Origin: Muraenolepis orangiensis
Lineage: Eukaryota > Chordata > Actinopteri > Gadiformes > Muraenolepididae
DNA length: 64,000 nucleotides
Direction of reading: 5' to 3'
Assembly (NCBI GenBank): GCA_027704905.1
Contig: CM051001.1
Location: 24,996,728 to 25,060,727 of the forward strand
The notes beneath the pieces were generated by a model. That model was given only the letters and a program-made list of their open reading frames with translations, made no database searches and had not been told where the DNA came from. The position numbers were made by a program, and so were the translations under genes. This document shows, in pieces, positions 1 to 12,107 of the stretch. Position 1 is the stretch's first letter. Each line of letters opens with the position of its first letter.

Positions 1-2009
1 GACTGCCTTTGCAACACTTACACCCAATTAGGGGGTAGCAGAACATTCTGCTATATGTTACATGACTCTTTTCCAGAGAAGCATGCCCTCAAATGCACCA
101 CAGAAAACAAACATACACATGCACACAGACAGCTATATAACTCACTGACCTATACTCTAGGCCTCACAGGAAATACAGCTTGGTAGTTTTCTTAAACACT
201 CGCTTTCTTCCTCTCTCCTTATTCTCATATCTCCCTCTCCCTTCTTCCTCTTGTATCCCTGCTTTTTAAGTTTTCATAATGTGTTTTGCTTGTGATTGCT
301 CTCAGACACTACATATACATATCACATATACATAACATATACAGTACATACCACATCTGGTTCTGTGTTGAGATGTGTCAATGTAAATGCAGTCGGTCTG
401 GCCTGACACTCGGTTCTGCTACGGCCTCTGTGCTGTGTTTATCGATGATCACGAATGGCGAGGACAACTGCTGCCTTGCTAGCCGAGGTCTATTCCCCCC
501 CTATTCCCCCCTCCAAAGTATCTCTTCCCAAGTGTTTCTCTCTCTCTCTCCCCCGCCCCCCCCAAATCTCTCTCTCCCTCCACAAGTTCATCTCTCTCTC
601 CCCCCCCCCAGTCTCCCTCTCCAAGTTTCTCTCTCTCTCTCGGTGAAAACGGCGAAATGGGCAGAGCCATTTTAAAGTGGGTTTGTTTTGATTATGTACC
701 AAAGGTTTTGTGACAGCATTGCAATGGCTTTGTGGGTTTCAGTGGGATTATAGATCCCTCTCTTTAACTATCTGAAGGTAATTTTGGTACCATGGCTGTG
801 AAACAAAAGTGCATATCTCACATTTAAGTGCTTTACGATTCACCAAATTAGTTAGTTAATTAGTTGCGTAGCCATTACAAAGCGATAGAGGAGAGAGCCA
901 CACACTTAACTCATTAGTTTTCATAATCCCAAATGATGCAGGCTACTATACGTAGGATTCCCTACAAAAAAACAGTGCACTTTGTTACGTATGCAACCTG
1001 GTGCACATGTGCGAACTTCTGCAGCTATTATGTCAAGCACAGTCACGTTTCCTTGTATTCTCGGTGGAAAATGTAATTGAGATAGATTCGGCATTATGTT
1101 ATGTTTTGATAACATTTCTAGCAAGAAATGTGTGTTTTACTCTCAAACGCTTTGTTCAGTGAATTTATACAATCTTTTGTTTTTGAGTTATTACGATGAT
1201 TTTTTCAGGTTTCTATCCTTGCTATGGACGCTGATATCACTGCCGCCTATGTAGCTTGCGCCCGGAATTATTGTTCTGTCATGTTTATTGTTTACGTTTA
1301 TTTTTACGTGTATTACTAATCTATCGGATCGCAGCGGCACTGAGCTGCCCCGTCTTGTTCAGAAACAACATTATATATTTAAAAATATATATAAACCACA
1401 TTATTAACACAAATAGATTGAGGGACGAGACCCGGACGAGTGCAAAGAACTACAATTTGCAGCGTGCTGTGTCACACGTTTTGTAGTTCTAAGGTCTTCC
1501 CTATTATCTGAAATTGTGACCAGGAATCTTGCGATCTTATTATAGGGTTTACTGGCCGAGAAACACACTGGCGTGGTCAGATTTGATCTTGATTTGTAAG
1601 AGGGTGAAATCATGTTTTTTACAGGTTGTGACCCTGCTGAGTGACGCCCCCAATTGCCTTCCCTGTAAGCCTTCAAAAGTGGCACAGGTTCCAGTGATGA
1701 ACCTTAACGGGGGGAGGGGGTGCGCGACACAAACGCACTTTCATGTGTCACCATAGCAACGGATATACATGTTGCAGAATCTTCGCCATAACTAACAAAC
1801 TAAAGATTGTATACATTCATTGAAAAAATATTTTAAAACTTAAGTACATATTTCTCACTAGAAATGTTCTCAAACAGAGTAACCTTAACATGTGTTTGTA
1901 TCGTGAGAAAAAAAGTCATAAAAACATACATGTTGTGCCCCCACGCTATAATCAATCCCAGGTGTTGCCCATCATCTACCCTTCTTAAGGCTGCCGAAGA
2001 CCGACGTCG
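1..2009. other. Intergenic stretch, no gene seen
   Basis: I recognise no conserved coding region, RNA gene or named transposon here. The only obvious structure is a pyrimidine-rich tract with C runs at about 530-640. Open frames across it are low-complexity Ser/Leu/Pro strings. The rest is AT-rich unique-looking sequence downstream of the SLC4A11-like pseudogene. Confidence 0.5.
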
Positions 2010-2500
2010 GGCGCTTTATCATTGAGAACCTTATGGCTCCCTCCTACTCGAGAATCTGTGTCTCCAGCTCCGACTATGACACGTCTCGTCCTCCCCCCCC
2101 CTCCCCCCCTCCAAGGACCCTCTCCGCGTTCCACCCTCTGGACCATCTCCCCATGTTGACCATACCTCGTAACCTATCCAACTTACCCTACTGCAGGCCG
2201 AACTGGGAAAGGTTTTTCCTCGGTCCAGTCCCAGATTGCGGTACCGTCAGTACGGTACCGTCAGTACGGTACCGTCAGTACGGTCACCAGCCTCACCGCA
2301 AAGGTGGACGCTGTGTCCGGAGCCCTAGCTTCCATCCAGCGCTCTCTGGATGCGTTAGCCGTCCGCACCTATCCAGCCCCAATTCCGGTCCGGGAACCAG
2401 TTTGTCCTACGTCCCAGCTGGCCCCGCAGGGTCAGTCTTTTGCGCCAAGCCCAGCTTAGTTAGCCCCAGAGCGTTCGGAGGCGATTTGAGTGGAATAATG
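2010..2500 (+). mobile_element. Gag-like fragment of a Ty3/gypsy-type retroelement (degenerate)
   Basis: An open frame starts at 2033, but the more telling resemblance is spread over two frames. A segment reading like SLTAKVDAVSGALASIQ (about 2290-2345) is followed by a Pro-rich linker and then a short RAFGGDLSG stretch (about 2468-2495). This order of short coiled coil, Pro-rich linker and [RY]-F-x-GD motif is what I know from gag proteins of fish gypsy-like elements. The frame changes between these parts and no capsid domain follows, so it is a broken remnant. No LTR, protease or polymerase was seen. Confidence 0.35.
2236..2286. repeat. 14-bp tandem repeat, about 3.5 copies
   Basis: The unit GGTACCGTCAGTAC is repeated almost perfectly. 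Each unit is itself nearly palindromic (GTACGGTACCGTCAGTAC). It lies inside the gag-like fragment, where 14-bp steps shift the reading frame, which may explain the frame break there. Confidence 0.85.
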
Positions 2501-2524
2501 AAAGACACAGAACAGGCTTAAAAT

Positions 2525-3083
2525 GAAGCCTTAGAGTGTGTTTATATCTGCTTGCGCAGCCTGTTCATTGGCAGAAAACACAGCAGCATCCACTGTGTTT
2601 CATGCCATGATTGGCTTACAGGTAATTAGGTAGCCAATGGAGCATATCCAATGTGCCTCCCCACTTCTATCGTCGAGGCAGGATAGGAGGGCAAACCTGT
2701 GACCAGCTGGAAGTTTTCTTGTCAAAAGTGCTCATCTTGACGCCGTGTTTGATGTTTAATCAGAGAGCCAAGCTGTGAGGGAGACAAATGGGGTGGGGGG
2801 GGGCTATTTAGCTCCCTAGGGACTTTTTGTTTCATTGGAACACTAGAGTCGCATCTTTTGCCTGACTTTGCTCTGTGGTCGACACCGTGATTAACAGAGT
2901 AAAACTTGCAATTAGCCGAAAGAGAGTTGCAAAAAAACATTGAAGGGAGGATTTTTCTCCTCATCAAATTTGCCAAAGTATTTCTAAACTACAACTATAC
3001 TAGTTAAGGTGTCATTTAGAAATGATTCACATCGTTTTGCTTAATTATGCATTTATGCAATGTGTGTGTATATACTGACCACA
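2525..3083. other. Intergenic stretch, no gene seen
   Basis: Mostly unique-looking sequence with a G run at about 2794-2804 and a short GT tract near 3062. No family resemblance was recognised. Confidence 0.4.
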
Positions 3084-3292
3084 TGCCAAACCTACATGTA
3101 CAAACACACTGCAGGCACACACACATACACACACACACACAATGCACACAACCCACCCACACTATATATATATTAGATTAGATTCAAATTTATAATATAT
3201 ATATATCAATTAAAGAGGTATTCCACTTAAGGGCCCTTTTGAGAGCCCTGCTGACCCCTCTGGTCTGGTGAAAACAGGTATTAACCAGAGGT
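3084..3292 (+). repeat. Inverted-repeat copy A (partner at 15615..15832)
   Basis: This roughly 210-bp block is the near-identical reverse complement of 15615..15832. Shared landmarks are TGCCAAACCTACATG, a short CA tract, a TATA-rich stretch with TTAGATTAGATTC, the segment AAGGGCCCTTTTGAGAGCCC, and AACAGGTATTAACCAGAGGT. In both copies the same side is followed by a long CT tract, so the microsatellite probably belongs to the repeat unit. It is likely a dispersed element; I cannot name the family. Confidence 0.8.
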
Positions 3293-3300
3293 TAATACCT

Positions 3301-3442
<142 letters not shown>

Positions 3443-3915
3443 AATGCAGATGTTTTGGAGGGGATGCAGGGAAACTGTGAGATCTCTGAGAGTAGGCTGA
3501 TTAAACAAGAGATCAGCATCATCCTATCCTTTCATTAAACTCTCCAACTCACTAAGTGGATAAGATGAGGCACTCCCAGCAGTGCGAGGAACCTCCAAAC
3601 CCTCCCTTCTGTTGGAACAGAGATTGGGTGGAATGAGGTGAATGGTCACTTTCTCTCTCGCTCTCTCTCTTTCTCGGTGGTCATGTGACTAAACGGTCTT
3701 GACATAGTCACGTCATATGTGCAGCGTCCACCAGATGACGGACAGATACGTCTACAGGTGGTCAGTCCACTGAGTAGACTGACACTGGGACACTCCACAT
3801 GGACATCGCAGATACCGGGAAGGCGGACAGGTAGGTTTTCTGACTACCTGTCCTGCGGTGAGGCACTACTCAGCTAACATCACAAGGATTAACACACATG
3901 CACAGCACATCTCCA

Positions 3916-3916
<1 letters not shown>

Positions 3917-3998
<82 letters not shown>
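3917..3998. repeat. (CA)n microsatellite, 82 bp
   Basis: Pure CA tract in the intergenic region. Confidence 0.97.
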
Positions 3999-4000
<2 letters not shown>

Positions 4001-4059
4001 GGGTGCATTCAGATACATTCACACATGCCTTTTCAGATAAATGCTTCCTCAGGCATTGT

Positions 4060-4359
4060 GAAACCCCTAAACTTGCTTAAGTCCTGACATTAATAGCTCT
4101 TAGCATGTTGTATATGTTAGCAAGTGTATATCCTTAATGTTGATAACACGCTCTTATCACAGCTACTTAAGCAGGTGACCTAGCAGTACGAAATTGTGTT
4201 ATTCATCTTGTTAATATGAATACTTGTGAACTGCTGTATTTTTATGTTTGCGTACCTCAGTGTTATGCTATTGTCTGCTTCAACTAATGTACACCTTGTA
4301 AGTCGCTTTGGATAAAAGCGTCTGCCAAATGCCCTAAATGTAAATGTAAATGTAAATGC
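4060..4359 (+). mobile_element. 3' end of an L2-clade LINE (UnaL2-like tail)
   Basis: This segment closely matches a direct copy at 36800..37108. It ends with GTCGCTTTGGATAAAAGCGT, a stem with a GGATA loop, followed by (AAATGT)n. That stem-loop with a short repeat tail is the 3' recognition structure known for UnaL2 and related fish L2 elements. Only the 3' untranslated end is present, so this is a 5'-truncated insertion. Confidence 0.8.
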
Positions 4360-4433
4360 ATAGTGACACAGATTAAACCCCCCACAGTGCTGACATATGG
4401 GCCTGCAGCCTGTCAAGGTCCTGCTGTGTGTGT

Positions 4434-4667
<234 letters not shown>

Positions 4668-5704
4668 TCCCTCACTTCAACCTTTATTTAATCATCCACA
4701 GGCTTGCTAAACATAGACAATGGACTGTGGGCAACCTTTCGGCTGTACATTTATAAAGTTCACACTCCCGGCGGTACTTGGGCTGTGTATTGATTGCCAG
4801 GTTAGCCTCCCCAGAGGAGTCCTTTGTGTTGAAAATGAAGCAACGTCACAAGGGAACTGGCATAAGCTGGCCACGTCTTTTTTGCCAGATACAATGGTTT
4901 GTATAGTGAGGAAGGTGTTGGCCTTCGATTGCCGTCAAGTCTTAGAACTCAGCTAGGCTATCACCTAATTATAGCATAACTATATATGGACATGTTTTGG
5001 TGAACCCAGAGGTTATTTGACAAGTGGACATAGAACAGGCCTCATTAAGTAGTATTAGTAGTAGTACCAAGTAGCATTAGGCTTGTGCCTGGTAAGAGTA
5101 GATTCAAATTCAACTCCGGAAGGAATCCCCCACAAACACCCATTGGCCAAGTCAAACAGTGTCAGCTCACAAGAGCCAATCAGGAGAAGCTTTCACGTTA
5201 GGCGGAGCCCCGATGCACATTGCACACGCATGTTTTGCTTGAGTGTTCTCTTTCGAGACCTCAGGTTCACTTCCTTTCTTACTATAACATTGTATTATCA
5301 GAATAAACGTATATTTTAAGATGTTTCCTCCGCATTGTCTCCAAACATCGACGGTAAGGGAATAACGGCTAGAGTTGTCCACGCCAGCATCGCACAAGAG
5401 TTAAATTCCCACTACTGTCCTCTTAATGCAGCCCGGCATCCCCAGCATGTGGTTCTGAGGACACACAGAGAGATGCCACAGGATGTTCCAGCTGGTGGAA
5501 ACCCCTGCTTCTTACCCCCCCTTGCGCTCGTCTCAGAACAATCACGTACAGGTGTAAACAAGACACAGGCTTGACAGGGCCCTTTGGGGTAGTGACATGC
5601 ACACTATGGCCTGCGATGCTCTGTCAAGACATGAGCAGTCCGCTATGTTCAACGCTGTGAGAACACCGAGTGTGAGAGTCCACACAGTTCATCAACCACT
5701 GACG

Positions 5705-5705
<1 letters not shown>

Positions 5706-5774
<69 letters not shown>
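5706..5774. repeat. (TG)n microsatellite, 69 bp
   Basis: Pure TG tract. Confidence 0.97.
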
Positions 5775-5775
<1 letters not shown>

Positions 5776-6118
5776 CTGTGTGGCCATATTCATTTCCTGT
5801 GTGGAAGTTCTATGACTTCCAGAGCATAAGAGCATTCAGGATATTGGCTCAGTGGGACAGGGAATAGTGACTGCAGGAACAACAGAGCACAGCACAGTGA
5901 CACAGAAGAGAGCACCATCCACATCAACAGACACACAGCGGATTATATGGGTCTTCACTGCACTGAACACTTCTGAGAAGAGACATCCATGACACATCAT
6001 GGATGTCTGTGTGGTTTCAGTGACGCACGTGTTCAGGTCTTTCGGTGGCAGATTGATTGACATCCATCTATGGCAACCGTGAGAAGTATCCCTGTAGTGA
6101 TGTGACACTTTGTTAGAG

Positions 6119-6151
6119 TCTCTCTCTCTCTCTCTCGTCTTTCACTCGCTC

Positions 6152-6206
<55 letters not shown>

Positions 6207-6211
6207 CTCTC

Positions 6212-6269
<58 letters not shown>
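6119..6269. repeat. (TC)n microsatellite, interrupted, about 150 bp
   Basis: CT tract with several CCT interruptions. Confidence 0.95.
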
Positions 6270-6914
6270 TCATTATGCTCAGTCAAGTGGTGGTCAAGGG
6301 GTGTGCATTGAGAGACCATCCTGCAGTCGATTCGATTAATCCTTGGCTCTGTTTTGGAGAAAACAGACGGCAGTGGTGTATATTTTTTTTGTTAATTCTG
6401 TGCAATAGATCTGAACAGCGGGCGTGCAAAAGAACAGCAGTAATACAAACAGTCGTTGTAGAAAGCATCATATGTTGTGTGCAAAAGCAGAAGGTTTTTG
6501 TATGTAGAAGTACTATTATAAAGATGCTACCAAGGTATACGTGGGTCATTTAAAGTTGCCTTCATATGTTCCCGGGCCACTAGGGGGCAGATGTTACATT
6601 ACAAATGTTGTAAACCATATCCTATGTATAGTTGACTTGGCAGGCACCATTTTCTGAGAACAAATAGGAAGAAAAACACACAAAACCATCTTCAAAAGAA
6701 GTACCAGATTAAAATAAATGACTTGATTAACCACCTGTTGAATGGTTCAATTCAAGGAATTATTTAAATGTTGTTATTTTTATGGAGGTTATTATTACTC
6801 AGAAGAAATAATTGGGATTTCTCAAACAAAGTGGGCCTTGACTGCCATCTATTGGCTAGTTTACAAATGCAATTGTAACTCCTTTTTATTGGATTGATTG
6901 GTGTGGTAAATATA

Positions 6915-7195
6915 CTCTACCACGGGCCCACCCTGGGTCACCACCAACGGCACCCTGGCCCTCCAGCAGATCAAGGAGCTCCTGGAGATCGCCCATAACC
7001 ACACTGGTGCAGTGCGGCTAGGCAACGCTAGCGGGCTACTGCTGCCGGCGCAGATGGGGGAGCAGGCGGCCCACAGTGTGGCGGTGTTCCTGCCCGAGTC
7101 CCTGGTGCTGTGTATCCGGGAGGAGCCAATCCTGTGTCTCTTCCTCATGCTGTTGACCTTGTAGCCCGTGGTAGAGAAATAATTGATATGATCCA
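6915..7195. pseudogene. Internally inverted copy of an SLC4A11-like exon
   Basis: The plus strand at 6919-7160 reads like the body of the exon at 11033..11295. With one frame correction near 6933 it gives TNGTLALQQIKELLE, then LLLPAQMGEQAAHSVAVFL, then ILCLFLMLLTL and a stop. The exon's first bases (encoding INYF) appear in the opposite orientation at 7164-7195. Short inverted copies of CTACCACGGGC lie at both junctions (about 6917 and 7164). The exon was therefore duplicated on the minus strand and its body flipped. An extra G at about 6933 and the early stop show it is not functional. It keeps about 17 bases (around 7018-7036) that the 11-kb copy has lost. Confidence 0.8.
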
Positions 7196-7199
7196 CATT

Positions 7200-8123
7200 A
7201 TAATGATTGTTGCAAATGGGAAAACCGTAACTGACCAGTTTCACCCCATCATTATCAGTTGGTCCATTCTATGATTATAAAGAATGACCATGTTAGATGT
7301 AAAAAAAACACTGACAAAATACCTATTATATATCACTCCCCATTGTCTGTTATTTGATTTGTATTTAACTATTCTCTCAAGCAACAATTGACTGAATCAT
7401 TGACGTGTGTCATTGTGGAGACTTCCAATCAATATACACCGTGGAAGACCAAACAGAACACAAGCATACAGTTCACTGAGGGAGCTTTAATGGTTTTCTG
7501 ATGTTTCATGTTCAAACACAGCTGCAATTCTCTGGGCAATTAAACAAAGGGACATGTTGCCACTCTCATAACTCGTAAAAAGTGGGCTTTAAGAAAGGAA
7601 TTGTCAAAGGTGACAAGTGTGTCACACATCGGTGCTGTTGAAATCCCCACACTTTGATTTGTGTGAAGAATTAGTAGAGCATTTTGAACTTAACTCAACA
7701 TTTTCTCATGATCTCGCTATCAAATTCATAGAGAAGCCACACAACAGACATCATGTTTTGCAAAAACAACGATAATTTGATAGCAATTCTTATAACATAA
7801 ATAATGCCATGAATTGAACAAAAAGGCATGTGAGGATAAACAGCATCGAACACAATGGTAGGAATGTGTTAAATATAAAACAACATTGATTGTACATTGT
7901 GTTCGGCTGGAAGATATTATGAACACAGTCGGGTCGCTGCGATTGGTCATCCAGAGGCTAACCCCAGCTAGCCAACATCAATGTAATCAGCCTTCGATAT
8001 ATAAAACCTTGCCGTCCAAGCGCATTGTACATCACTGCTGAATGCAAATATCCAGTCTGTCTGTTGACACACACACAAACACACAGACAAGCACAGGTCA
8101 TTTATACATGTGCTGGGTATCCA
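7200..8123. other. Intergenic stretch, no gene seen
   Basis: AT-rich, unique-looking sequence between the rearranged exon and the last recognisable pseudogene exon. The C-terminal SLC4A11 exons expected here (after the WIPKP-type motif) were not found. Confidence 0.45.
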
Positions 8124-8220
8124 TTATGTCAGCGGGATGGGCAGCATGAACACGGACACGCCGAACAGGATGTTAGCCGCCAGGGAGGTGAGCCGGGCTC
8201 CTTCACTCACACTGACGATG
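8124..8220 (-). pseudogene. slc4a11: SLC4A11-like pseudogene exon 7 of 7, premature stop
   Basis: After a CGCAG acceptor the frame reads IVSVSEGARLTSLAANILFG then VSVFMLPIPLT and stops with TAA at 8124-8126. In functional family members the segment runs on into WIPKPVLYG and several more exons. A WIP triplet follows the stop, but similarity then ends. Confidence 0.85.
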
Positions 8221-8752
8221 CTGCGGTGGAGAGGAAGCGGTTAGCTTGTGTCTGTTGATATTGTCTGTGAGAAACAAAACACGTTCTCAAACCCCTGCAC
8301 ATGCAGGGAAATATAAATGTTTAATGAGGAGAAGAATGAAGAATTGGTGGATTGGTGATCAACAAAACAAAACTCAGCCGGTAGGTCCATTTAACTCAAT
8401 TCAAATGGCTTTCCAACTTCTTATAATTGCTTTAACTCGCATTAAGGAAAGCAGTACACTTTGTTTCATCCCGTAATTGTGTGTACAGAATGGCAATGCG
8501 TGTGTTTACAAATCTTTACTCAAACTAATCTTTGTGCAAACTCATTTAAGGGCAAAATCAAATTAAACAAATGAGCAAGCGCAAAGTTTCTCAACAAATT
8601 CAACCGTGTATTCTGTTTGCTGCCTGACTTTAATTTGCCATTTCAAATGGAGAAAAAAAAATTCAACATTGTCAATTCAACAAATCAAATAATTAAAAAA
8701 AAGTATTTGTTTGAGAATTGTTCCTCCCCCACTGAAAACCTCCGTTGTGTAC

Positions 8753-8923
8753 GTTTGTGTAGGTGTCCGTTCTCCACATGCTGCTCCACCTTGGCCAGCT
8801 GGCGGGCGTGCAGGGAGGAAGGGGAAGGCAGCGTGCATCCATGGCAACCCCAGGCACGACATGAGGATGTTGATGAGGCCGGTGAGCACCAGGTCCCAGT
8901 GGAACACTGTTCCTTTCGGCAAC
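8753..8923 (-). pseudogene. slc4a11: SLC4A11-like pseudogene exon 6 of 7 (frameshifted)
   Basis: Encodes LPKGTVFHWDLVLTGLINIL and LGLPWMHAAFPF, then HARQLAKVEQHVENGHL in a different frame. The shift is at about 8805-8812. The KGT-HWDLLL-GLPW-HAA-VE-VENGH order is the SLC4A11 signature. Acceptor ACAG, donor GTACAC (weak). Confidence 0.85.
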
Positions 8924-9378
8924 CTGTTGGCACAAACCACAAACATTCACAGTCATCAGCCCATCAACTGCTCCTGCTGCGGCTGGTTCTCTCACCGTGT
9001 ACCAGCTTGTCATTAAGCCCCCCCCCCCTCCCCTCTAGTCCCTCGTCACTGTCTCCTATAAATGACATACTCACATGATGAGGATACTCACATGTGACAC
9101 AAAACCAAAAACAGGGTACATGTATACATTATGACATTGATATTGTGAATATAAAAATCACTATTTCGATGATATTCTTTGTAGTTATATATATATATAT
9201 ATATATATAAATAAGTGTATATGATTCACTGCAGTACTTGCTGTGCTGCTGTGAGACCCACGTTTCCGGTCTGGGATTTTAAAAGGTTGTTGTCATCTTG
9301 TACTTGTACAACATATACACGCAGTGTGGTAACCAGATAAACAGTTGTGAATACGGCATAGACATACTGGCATCTTAC

Positions 9379-9543
9379 TTGTGCTCCGGCTTGGTGTGAG
9401 GGAGATGACGATGTTCTGATGGATGAAGATGAGGAGGGCGAGGAGGAAGCCCAGGTCCACCGCGCTGAGCGTGTTCATCCCCGTCAGCTTGTCCAACGGC
9501 GCAAAGTTGAAAATCGGCCGATTGTAGACGTAGAACACGGGTA
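9379..9543 (-). pseudogene. slc4a11: SLC4A11-like pseudogene exon 5 of 7 (frameshifted)
   Basis: Encodes PVFYVYNRPIFNFAPLDK, then NTLSAVDLGFLLALLIFIHQ and NIVISLTP. The family's next residues (N-A-P-E-N/H) are reachable only after a one-base change near 9390. Acceptor CAG, donor GTAAGA. Confidence 0.8.
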
Positions 9544-9589
9544 CTGAAAATAAGTAAAAATTAAGGAGCGTGTTATACAAGATACAATA

Positions 9590-9880
9590 CAAGATACAAT
9601 ATATGTATTGGCCATTTGTAACAAGTACATTGATGAATGCTTACTTCCCATTCCCTCCCGCAGTATACATCTCCAAAACAATACAATAAAAATAATATAT
9701 ACAGTCACTGATAGATGCTATAACATGATAACAAAGCATAAAAGCGTAAAAGCATTTAAAGTGCAAGTAGTGCAGCAGCATCATGAATACAGTGCAGTAC
9801 ATGAGTAGCTGTAATGAGTCCAGAAAGTCCAGCAAAGTATGGTAGTGTAATGTTCATGACAAAATCTGGAGGATTGAATA
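9590..9880 (-). mobile_element. 3' end of a LINE (same family as 13115..14240)
   Basis: Shares the block from GTAGTGCAGCAGCATCATGA to CCAGAAAGTCCAGCAAAGTA with 13318-13400, and the CATTCCCTCCCGCAGTAT block with 12975 and 13180. On the minus strand it ends in a short ATCTTGTAT-type repeat near 9595. Intronic to the pseudogene. Confidence 0.65.
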
Positions 9881-9894
9881 GTCTTTTTGGATTG

Positions 9895-10126
9895 AATAGG
9901 TGATTTGTCACATACATGTACACACACACACACACACACACACATAACCACACAGTGAAATGGGTTTCTCTGCATTTAACCCATCCTAGTATATACAGCG
10001 CCCGGGGAGCAGTGTAGGGTGTGAGTGAAGTGCCTTGCTCAGCAGTGCCCAGGTGTTTCGGGGACTTGAACCAGCGACCTTCCGGTACCCAAGCCAAGTC
10101 CTTTATGAACTGAGCTACTGCCGCCT
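9895..10126 (-). mobile_element. tRNA-derived SINE
   Basis: On the minus strand the head carries a polymerase III A box (TAGCTCAGTTCATAAAGG, 10100-10117) and a B box (GGTTCAAGTCC, 10062-10072) at tRNA-like spacing. A body with GGGCACTGCTGAGCAAGGCA follows, then a CA-rich tail at 9917-9944. The head resembles the GGCGGTAGCTCAGT...GGTTCAAGTCCC SINEs common in fish. It lies between two pseudogene exons. Confidence 0.75.
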
Positions 10127-10154
10127 TTTTTATACAAGGAGAAGGAGCACTCAC

Positions 10155-10263
10155 GCTGGATGTCAAGGAAAAAGTAGGAGCCGATGAAAGACACGACCAC
10201 CACAGAGATGCGCAGAGCACGGCATCGGACACCACTTCTCGGATTTTACTGTTCAGGTACGGA
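10155..10263 (-). pseudogene. slc4a11: SLC4A11-like pseudogene exon 4 of 7 (frameshifted)
   Basis: Starts SPYLNSKIREVVSDA (family: SPYL-REILSD). It then reads ISVVVVSFIGSYFFLDIQ only in another frame, so an indel lies at about 10210-10225. Acceptor TAG, donor GTGAGT. A tRNA-derived SINE sits immediately downstream at 9895-10126. Confidence 0.8.
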
Positions 10264-11032
10264 CTAGGAGGAAAGCATACAAAGAGTCAAATCACACACA
10301 ACACACACAAGGTTTATTTTCTCATACTATTCCTAAGGTAAATAGCCACGGTAGGCCCGGTATGACGTGATCTGAGACAGGGGAGCTGGCTCACAGCTGT
10401 GGGCTGTACAGATAAGCAGCGGTACTGATCCACAGTCAACACTTGTCTTACTTACTGTAAATGTAAACTTTGGATTATTTTAAAACTCTTTTAAAGGACT
10501 CTGTATGTAACACTATGTCTGGGGCTCACTCTACTTGAGAGGGAGACATGAAATATAAGACATTAAATCTATTCTACAACTATTGTCTGTTTCTTTGCGC
10601 TTATCTGTCCCAGACGCAATAGCTCATAAGGAAATTGCCATGCCAATATACACACTATATCGTATATATGTCAAAAGTTATGTTTTTTTTCAGAGCTTCG
10701 AGCTTTCAATGACGAGGGGTATTTGGCTTTGGAGACACATTTTACCTTCAAGCGCTTTTGAAATAATAATAAAAAAAATGAATAAGGAGAATAAAGTACT
10801 TTATGAGCATGTCTGAACTGACTCTCGCCTCTAGAGATATCACCTGTAACTTCTCCTAGCTTCACTTCTCACAGCGTTTCCCATCACTAGCTAATAAAGG
10901 GAATTGACTTGGTGGTCATGACGACGAAAAAAATTAATAAATCAAGTGTGGGGCTGATGATAAAAATCTGATGATAAAAATCCCCCCCCTCATCTGTGTT
11001 TGGTGGTCTTGGTATGTGTGCCAAACGCTCAC

Positions 11033-11295
11033 CTCCTCTTGATGAGGTAGAGCCACAAGGTCAACAGCATGAGGAAGAGACATAGGATGGGCCTCTCCCG
11101 GGTACACAGCACCAGGGACTCGGACAGGAACACCGCCACACTGTGGGCAGTCTGCTCCCCCATCCGTGCCGGCAGCAGCAGCTCGCACTGCACCGGTCTG
11201 GTTCTGGGCGTTCTCCAGGAGCTCCTTGATCTGCTGGAGGGCCAGGATGCCGTTGGTGGTGACCAGGGTGGGCCCGTGGTAGAAGTAGTTGATGA
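11033..11295 (-). pseudogene. slc4a11: SLC4A11-like pseudogene exon 3 of 7 (frameshifted)
   Basis: Opens with INYFYHGPTLVTTNG and LALQQIKELLENAQNQTGAV, then must change frame at about 11185 to read LLLPARMGEQTAHSVAVFL and LFLMLLTLWLYLIKRR. Compared with the second copy at 6915..7195 it lacks about 17 bases at the frame change. The donor is GTGAGC. The corresponding SLC4A11 region is a variable extracellular loop followed by a membrane segment. Confidence 0.85.
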
Positions 11296-11584
11296 CTGGA
11301 AGAGGGCAGCAAGGGGAGCACATATCAGTAAGAACTAAATGGTCCTGAAAGTGCCCGATAAGATAATATATGCACTAGTGAAACCTCATTTTATGTACAG
11401 TTGCCGGAAGCACAGTGCTGTTTTTTCAGCGGTTGTGTGTGTGTGTGTGTATATAATATCCTTGGGCTAAAAAGAAAACACAACAAGGAAGCTTCTAAGG
11501 AATCAACCACATGCTCACTGTGTGGGGAAAAGCCCTGTGAGGACCAGATGGAGGAACAAGCGCTCCACTAGACACTGAACATTG

Positions 11585-11696
11585 TTAACATTGCTAGCGC
11601 GGTGCCCGTTCAGAGAGTGCCAGTTTCGGAATGGGCCGATCGCTTGGCCTCCGGTATTGTTGCATGCAGCTTTCTCTAAAAACCGCTCGTCTGAGC
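11585..11696. repeat. 112-bp direct repeat, copy 1
   Basis: About 85-90% identical to 12415..12526, same orientation. Shared landmarks are TTAACATTGCTAGCG, GAGTGCCAGTTTCGGAA, GGGCCGAT and TTGGCCTCCGGTATTG. The family is unknown. Neither copy has a conserved open frame. Confidence 0.85.
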
Positions 11697-12043
11697 AAAT
11701 TCACACGCGACACCGCGCCTCCTCGGGTCCCCGGCGATTCAGCTGAGACGTGGGTCAGTTGAACGATTTTAGTTAAATAGGTTGCCCATCCCCCCACCCC
11801 TCCCTTCCTCCTCACGGGCTCCTGTTTGATTGAGACTTCTACTCAATTATATTGGGAGATTTGCTTTGCAGCATGAACAAGAAAAAATATAAAAATAAAA
11901 ATATAAAAAATATATAAAGTATAAAAATAGCTCTGCAGTGTCTGCACACATGCTATATTCCACAAGGTACAGTATATCACAGCTCCCTGCTGTTTAACTC
12001 ATAAGTTTGTCGAGTGTGAGTCGGTAGCGCTGGTGGGACTCAC

Positions 12044-12107
12044 TTTTGACGGATCCTTTCACCGCGTCGCCTACAAAGGCGATGGAGATAAACAAAGTGA
12101 TGACTTC
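12044..12107 (-). pseudogene. slc4a11: SLC4A11-like pseudogene exon 2 of 7
   Basis: A 64-bp block after an ATAG acceptor encodes EVITLFISIAFVGDAVKGSV and ends at GTGAGT. In SLC4A11 this follows a roughly 45-residue segment (FYAWTGLWNS-type) that I could not find in the 700 bp upstream, so one exon appears lost. Confidence 0.8.

Noticed and set aside
2033..2521. 162-residue plus-strand frame as a host gene
   Set aside because: Composition is Pro/Ser-rich, frame support switches mid-way, and the best resemblance is to a gag fragment.
10062..10126. A functional tRNA gene
   Set aside because: A and B boxes are present but the cloverleaf is not maintained and a SINE body and tail follow.
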